64,000 bases of DNA from positions 190,179-254,178 of the forward strand of contig JANQLY010000005.1 of assembly GCA_028280345.1 (NCBI GenBank), given 5' to 3'. Made by a program: the position numbers and the translations under genes. This stretch comes from Pseudomonadales bacterium. Its GTDB lineage: Bacteria; Pseudomonadota; Gammaproteobacteria; Pseudomonadales; UBA7239. Below, in pieces: positions 60,287 through 64,000 of this stretch. The notes beneath the pieces are model-generated. The model made no database searches and was not told the DNA's origin. It saw nothing but the letters and a program-made list of their open reading frames with translations. Every line of letters begins with the position of its first letter. Position 1 is the first letter of the stretch.

Positions 60287-61312
60287 TTGATTATGTTATT
60301 TAAACAATACTTGTTACGGGTTTTTAGTCTACTGGCTCTTTTCAGCATCAGCTTGCCGGGCTGGACAGCGGATTACACACAGCGCGATGATGTGCAACAG
60401 TTCATTGATAATATGGTTACCGAACACGGTTTTGATGCACAGCAGTTACAGGGCTGGTTATCAGAGGCTGAAAAGAAACAAAATATCATTGATGCGATTT
60501 CTCGCCCGGCAGAAAAAACCAAACCCTGGAAAGATTACCGCAAGATTTTTGTAACAGACACCCGCACGCAGCAGGGTGTTCAGTTCTGGCAGGAAAATGC
60601 CGATATCCTCAAAGATGTGTCGATGCAATATGGTGTTGATGAAGAAATTATTGTTGCGATTATCGGTGTGGAAACACGCTATGGGCGCAATACCGGTAGT
60701 TACCGTGTGATTGACGCGCTGTCCACGCTGGGTTTTGATTATGAGCCGCGTGCCAAATTTTTCCGCAAACAGCTTGAAGAATTCTTTTTACTGACCCGTG
60801 AACAGGGACAGGATCCACTGGTATTAAAAGGCTCCTATGCCGGCGCAATGGGTTACGGTCAGTTTATTCCGAGTAGCTATCGTCATTATGCGGTGGACTA
60901 TGATGGTGATGGTTTTGCCGATATCTGGTCGAACACCGGTGATGCGATTGCCAGTGTAGCGAATTATTTTAAAGAACACGGCTGGACCAGTGGCGAGCCA
61001 GTGATTGTACGCAGCCGCGTCAATGGTGATTACGATGACAGTGTGGTCAATCAGAGTCTTAAGCCGAAGTATACCTATGCCGAATTACAACAAAAGGGTT
61101 TTGCACCCGTGGAGCCCTTTGCAGACGATGAGAAACTCGCTGTATTCAGGCTTGAAGGGGAAATGGGTGCAGAGTTCTGGACTGGCGCAAAAAACTTCTA
61201 TGTGATTACCCGTTACAACCACAGCAAACTCTATGCGCTGTCGGTTTATCAGCTCAGTCAGGATCTTCGGGATGCCTATGATCAAGTAACAGAAGAGGTC
61301 GCCAGTCAGTGA
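60287..61312 (+). CDS. mltB: Membrane-bound lytic murein transglycosylase B
   Basis: Cleaves glycan strands to 1,6-anhydroMurNAc products. The 341-residue frame opens at TTG 60287 (AGGAAG 5 nt upstream). An ATG at 60293 (MLFKQYLLRVFSLL) is the alternative and gives the same signal peptide, ending GWTA. It lacks a lipobox, unlike E. coli MltB, so it may be soluble periplasmic. The catalytic Glu is in IIGVETRYGRNTGSYRVIDA, followed by GSYAGAMGYGQFIPSSYRHY and DYDGDGFADIWSNTGDAIAS. It precedes rlpA with a 4-bp overlap. Confidence 0.94.
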   Translation: MIMLFKQYLLRVFSLLALFSISLPGWTADYTQRDDVQQFIDNMVTEHGFDAQQLQGWLSEAEKKQNIIDAISRPAEKTKPWKDYRKIFVTDTRTQQGVQFWQENADILKDVSMQYGVDEEIIVAIIGVETRYGRNTGSYRVIDALSTLGFDYEPRAKFFRKQLEEFFLLTREQGQDPLVLKGSYAGAMGYGQFIPSSYRHYAVDYDGDGFADIWSNTGDAIASVANYFKEHGWTSGEPVIVRSRVNGDYDDSVVNQSLKPKYTYAELQQKGFAPVEPFADDEKLAVFRLEGEMGAEFWTGAKNFYVITRYNHSKLYALSVYQLSQDLRDAYDQVTEEVASQ

Positions 61313-62226
61313 GGCGGGGTTTTGTTATCACGCTTGCCGTTGTTGCTCTCTTGATAGGCGGCTGTGCAGGCAGTGGCAGCCAGGACTCGTCATCATCGAA
61401 TAGCGGACGCTATTCGATGAGCAAGGATAGAGGTCCGGATCGTAAACTCAATGCTCACGAAATTGAAGATGCGGTGCCGCAAAAAGTTGTGCGTACCAAA
61501 GCGGGCAACAAAAGCCCATACACCGTACTGGGTAAAACTTACCGCGTGATGCCCGAGAGTACCGGCTTTACCCAGACCGGAGAAGCCTCCTGGTACGGCA
61601 AAAAATTCCACGGCCACCAGACGTCCAATGGTGAGATCTACGATATGTACGGGATGACGGCGGCCCATAAATCCCTGCCGATACCGACCTATGTGCGAGT
61701 AACGAATCTCGATAACGGCTTGAGCACAGTGGTCAGGGTCAACGATCGTGGCCCGTTCCACGGTGGCCGTATTATTGATTTGTCCTATGCGGCGGCCACC
61801 AAGCTGGATTTTGTTAACAGTGGCACTGCCCGGGTAAAAGTGGAAGCACTGGAGGCGGGGGAGTCCTATACAGTGAATGAAGCACAATCCACGGGCGCAA
61901 AAGTCGAAAAGCCGGAGCCGACACCAGTCACGATTAAGCCTGCGGCGCAGCCGTCTGTGACACTGCCTGTGTCTTCACCGGATGATCAGAATTACCATCT
62001 GCCCTCCAATACCTTCTTGCAGGCTGCGGCTTTTTCCAGCAAAGCTGCTGCGGACAGTGCCCGCGAGCATATCAGTACACTAACCGGCTTTCCGGTGGTG
62101 GTGCGCGAACTTAATCAGCTTTACAAAGTGCGCATCGGACCAATTACCGATAATTTTGATCTACTGGAATTGCGTCAGCTCCTGCTTGCCAATCAATACA
62201 ATAGCCCCCACGTCGTCTATGACTAG
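61309..62226 (+). CDS. rlpA: Septal ring lytic transglycosylase RlpA
   Basis: A 305-residue outer-membrane lipoprotein that cuts naked glycan strands in homologues. Start is GTG overlapping the mltB stop; the lipobox is in LLIGGCAGSG. The double-psi barrel has GEASWYGKKFHGHQTSNGE, MTAAHKSLPIPTYVRVTN and VRVNDRGPFHGGRIIDLS with the catalytic Glu, Asp and His residues. A Pro/Thr-rich linker (EKPEPTPVTIKPAAQPS) leads to a C-terminal SPOR domain (FLQAAAFSSKAAADSAREH, LYKVRIGPI) that targets denuded septal peptidoglycan. Confidence 0.95.
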   Translation: MRRGFVITLAVVALLIGGCAGSGSQDSSSSNSGRYSMSKDRGPDRKLNAHEIEDAVPQKVVRTKAGNKSPYTVLGKTYRVMPESTGFTQTGEASWYGKKFHGHQTSNGEIYDMYGMTAAHKSLPIPTYVRVTNLDNGLSTVVRVNDRGPFHGGRIIDLSYAAATKLDFVNSGTARVKVEALEAGESYTVNEAQSTGAKVEKPEPTPVTIKPAAQPSVTLPVSSPDDQNYHLPSNTFLQAAAFSSKAAADSAREHISTLTGFPVVVRELNQLYKVRIGPITDNFDLLELRQLLLANQYNSPHVVYD

Positions 62227-62303
62227 CAACGGTTTATGATTAATAGACTATGATTAAGGTAGCTGTATTGATCTGTCGGAGTCCCCACCCCGGCAAATGA
62301 TTC

Positions 62304-62312
62304 TGTTAGAAT
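62304..62312 (+). promoter_or_regulatory. Candidate extended -10 promoter of dacA
   Basis: TGT-TAGAAT (62304-62312), with the hexamer at 62307-62312 matching 5/6, in the 165-bp gap before dacA; no clear -35. A short direct repeat TATGATTAA occurs around 62235 and 62250. It indicates dacA may be transcribed apart from the mrdA-rlpA run. Confidence 0.45.
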
Positions 62313-62391
62313 AACTCGCTTCCGGCACCAACGTGCAATGCACAGCCCGGATCTGCCCAAAACCTCGCAGCAATCAGGTAATTTGAACAAC

Positions 62392-63552
62392 ATGCTAAAG
62401 CGCTTTTTTCAATTTCTACCCCTGTTACTGGTTATGGTTGCCGGTATCGCTCACAGCAAAGCAGTGCTGATTCCAGCGGCACCACAATTATCTTCCAGTG
62501 CCTATATTCTTATTGATGCCGATACCGGTAAGGTGATTGTCGAGCACAATGCGGATGAGCAACTGCCACCGGCGAGTCTGACCAAAATGATGACAATCTA
62601 TGTGGTCGCCGGTGAAATGGATCGCGGTAACCTTAAAGGTGAAGATCTCGTGACCATTAGTGAAAAAGCCTGGCGCAAGGGTGGCTCAAAAATGTTTGTC
62701 GAAGTGAACACCAAGGTTCCGGTCATTGATCTAATCAGAGGCGTAGTTATCCAGTCTGGTAATGACGCGAGTATTGCACTTGCAGAACATGTGGCCGGTA
62801 GCGAAGATGCGTTTGCTGATGTTATGAATCAGCAGGCAGTATTACTTGGTATGGAGAATACGTTCTATAGGAATGCCACCGGCTGGCCCGATCCGGAACA
62901 TCTGACGACTGCGCGAGACTTGTCGCTATTGGCTCGCTCATTAATCATGGATTACCCCGAGCACTATTCCATTTATTCAGAGAAGTATTTCACCTATAAC
63001 GAAATTCGCCAGCCCAATCGCAACCGCCTGCTGTGGCGTGACAACAGTGTTGATGGTGTTAAAACTGGCCATACGGAAGAAGCGGGCTACTGCCTTGTAT
63101 CTTCAGCAAAGAAAAACAATATGCGCTTGATTTCAGTGGTGATGGGCACTAAAAGTGAAGATGCCCGTGCGGCAGAGAGTCAAAAACTGCTTGCCTACGG
63201 CTTTCGCTACTACGAAAACGTTGAGCCTTACGGTGCCGGGGCGGTATTGAAACAGACCCGTGTCTGGGGTGGTCTGGTAGATCAGGTCAATCTGGGCCTT
63301 ACAGACAAGATCAATCTCACCATACCTCGCGGTAGCCAGTCAGAGCTACAGGCACAAATGGAAGTGAACAAGGTGATCAAAGCACCGATAAAACAGGGCG
63401 ATGAGCTTGGGCGTCTTGTTATCAGCCTTAACGGAGAAGAGCTTGTGAACGAACCGCTGGTTGCGATGGGTTCTGTGGAGCAGGCAGGTTTCTTTGCGCG
63501 TTTATGGGATGCAATCAAATTGTTCTTCCTTGAAATGTTCGGAAAGGTTTGA
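62392..63552 (+). CDS. dacA: D-alanyl-D-alanine carboxypeptidase (PBP5/6 type)
   Basis: Trims the terminal D-Ala of peptidoglycan stem peptides and is anchored to the outer face of the inner membrane. The frame extends to 62338, but the signal peptide MLKRFFQFLPLLLVMVAGIA begins at the ATG at 62392. A TTG at 62383 with a closer AGG is an alternative. 386 residues. It shows SLTK (Ser62 in PPASLTKMMT), the SGN triad in VIQSGNDASIALA, and KTGHTEEAGYCLV. The C-terminal amphipathic helix FFARLWDAIKLFFLEMFGKV is the membrane anchor. Overlaps ybeD by 4 bp. Confidence 0.95.
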   Translation: MLKRFFQFLPLLLVMVAGIAHSKAVLIPAAPQLSSSAYILIDADTGKVIVEHNADEQLPPASLTKMMTIYVVAGEMDRGNLKGEDLVTISEKAWRKGGSKMFVEVNTKVPVIDLIRGVVIQSGNDASIALAEHVAGSEDAFADVMNQQAVLLGMENTFYRNATGWPDPEHLTTARDLSLLARSLIMDYPEHYSIYSEKYFTYNEIRQPNRNRLLWRDNSVDGVKTGHTEEAGYCLVSSAKKNNMRLISVVMGTKSEDARAAESQKLLAYGFRYYENVEPYGAGAVLKQTRVWGGLVDQVNLGLTDKINLTIPRGSQSELQAQMEVNKVIKAPIKQGDELGRLVISLNGEELVNEPLVAMGSVEQAGFFARLWDAIKLFFLEMFGKV

Positions 63553-63836
63553 TGGACGACGCAAACCGCGGTGGTGAGGAAGCCCCAAAAATTGAATTTC
63601 CCTGTGACTACCCGATCAAGGTGATGGGGCTTGCCGGCGATGAACTCCACGCTGCCGTTATTGATGTGATGGAACGCAACGCCCCGGGGTTTGATAGCAC
63701 TGCCATTTCGATTCGCGATAGTAATAAAGGCAATTACCAGTCAATTACCGTTACGATTACTGCCACCGGTAAGCCCCAGTTGCAAACTATCTTTGAAGAA
63801 TTAAAACGTCACGCCAGTGTTCGAATGGTGTTGTAA
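63549..63836 (+). CDS. ybeD: DUF493 family protein (YbeD)
   Basis: A 95-residue ACT-like alpha/beta protein of the YbeD family, with KIEFPCDYPIKVMGLAGDEL, IRDSNKGNYQSITVTITATG and a terminal LKRHASVRMVL. Its place between dacA and lipB is conserved in gammaproteobacteria. Function is undefined; a regulatory or lipoate-linked role is inferred from context only. Confidence 0.93.
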   Translation: MMDDANRGGEEAPKIEFPCDYPIKVMGLAGDELHAAVIDVMERNAPGFDSTAISIRDSNKGNYQSITVTITATGKPQLQTIFEELKRHASVRMVL

Positions 63837-63854
63837 TACTTTGCACACGCAACG

Positions 63855-64000
63855 ATGCCGATTAACGAAAAACTTGTTGTACGCCGCTTCACCGGTTTGC
63901 AGGATTACCGTGTTATCTGGCAGGCGATGCAGGATTTTACTGCGCAGCGCACATCACACACGGTTGACGAACTATGGTTATTACAACACTCGCCGGTGTT
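63855..64000 (+). CDS. lipB: Octanoyltransferase LipB, partial (5' part only)
   Basis: Moves octanoyl from ACP to lipoyl domains. From the ATG at 63855 I read MPINEKLVVRRFTGLQDYR and, to the window edge, ending DELWLLQHSPVF. The last stretch is the start of the LipB motif that normally continues T-QGQAG. Only about 48 residues are visible, so the catalytic Cys and Lys are beyond the edge. Dac-YbeD-LipB order supports it. Confidence 0.9.
   Translation, partial: MPINEKLVVRRFTGLQDYRVIWQAMQDFTAQRTSHTVDELWLLQHSPV

Noticed and set aside
1..64000. Mobile elements, prophage, tRNA or integration sites
   Set aside because: No transposase, integrase, tRNA-like cloverleaf or long terminal repeats were recognised on reading either strand; a covariance or profile search would be needed to be certain.

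Overview
The window reads as a chromosomal segment of a marine-type gammaproteobacterium. The housekeeping blocks are the usual gammaproteobacterial ones: trpEGDC, rapZ-ptsO, prfC, lptD-surA-pdxA-rsmA-apaH, amgK-murU, proA-nadD-rsfS-rlmH-mrdA-rodA-mltB-rlpA-dacA-ybeD-lipB. The AmgK/MurU cell-wall recycling pair, the ecdysteroid-kinase-like/DUF3604 pair and a VpsM-N-O-P-like exopolysaccharide export block fit a Cellvibrionales or related lineage, but species cannot be assigned from sequence reading alone. No rRNA, tRNA, CRISPR array, phage or insertion sequence was recognised.

Layout. (1) 1-3.9 kb, minus strand: trpE-trpG-trpD-trpC (trpC cut by the window edge), preceded by a candidate tryptophan leader peptide. 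The last codons of this leader can pair with the trpE ribosome-binding site and start codon. (2) 4-9.8 kb, minus strand: a polyprenyl-phosphate pentose module (flippase-like membrane protein, HAD-UbiA prenyltransferase, DprE1-like oxidase, DprE2-like reductase) running into rapZ and ptsO. (3) 9.9-16 kb: prfC, a one-TM protein of unknown function, a 7TM-DISM hybrid histidine kinase and a DUF2505 protein. (4) 16-40 kb: a large envelope-polysaccharide region. It holds an O-antigen-ligase-family protein, two paralogous secreted proteins with seven VCBS/FG-GAP-like repeats each, a glycosyltransferase 2, a sulfotransferase, an epimerase, a Wzx-like flippase, a methyltransferase, a Wzy-like polymerase, a GT4 glycosyltransferase, a polysaccharide deacetylase, a phosphoglycosyl-transferase-like protein, rmlBACD, then an outer-membrane barrel, Wza-like exporter, Wzc-like tyrosine kinase and VpsP-like protein. 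(5) 40-54 kb: outer-membrane biogenesis and recycling genes plus a block of poorly characterised lipoprotein and membrane genes. (6) 54-64 kb: the proA-to-lipB cell-shape and peptidoglycan operon, cut within lipB.

How it fits together. The 16-40 kb region contains most of what a Wzx/Wzy-type pathway needs to build, modify and export a rhamnose-containing, probably sulfated polysaccharide. Its orientation changes repeatedly, which suggests mosaic assembly. The two propeller proteins sit inside this region with a strong terminator after each, and the second has a structured 5' UTR and codon use unlike its neighbours. The DPR-like module some 6 kb upstream could supply an arabinofuranose-type lipid-linked donor, a second and separate envelope-sugar route.

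The best candidates for something undescribed are the trpE leader, where Trp codons and the trpE start sit on opposite arms of a perfect inverted repeat (a translational rather than transcriptional attenuator), the paired seven-blade secreted proteins with their structured leader, and a phosphoglycosyl-transferase-like protein with Thr in place of the expected catalytic Asp.
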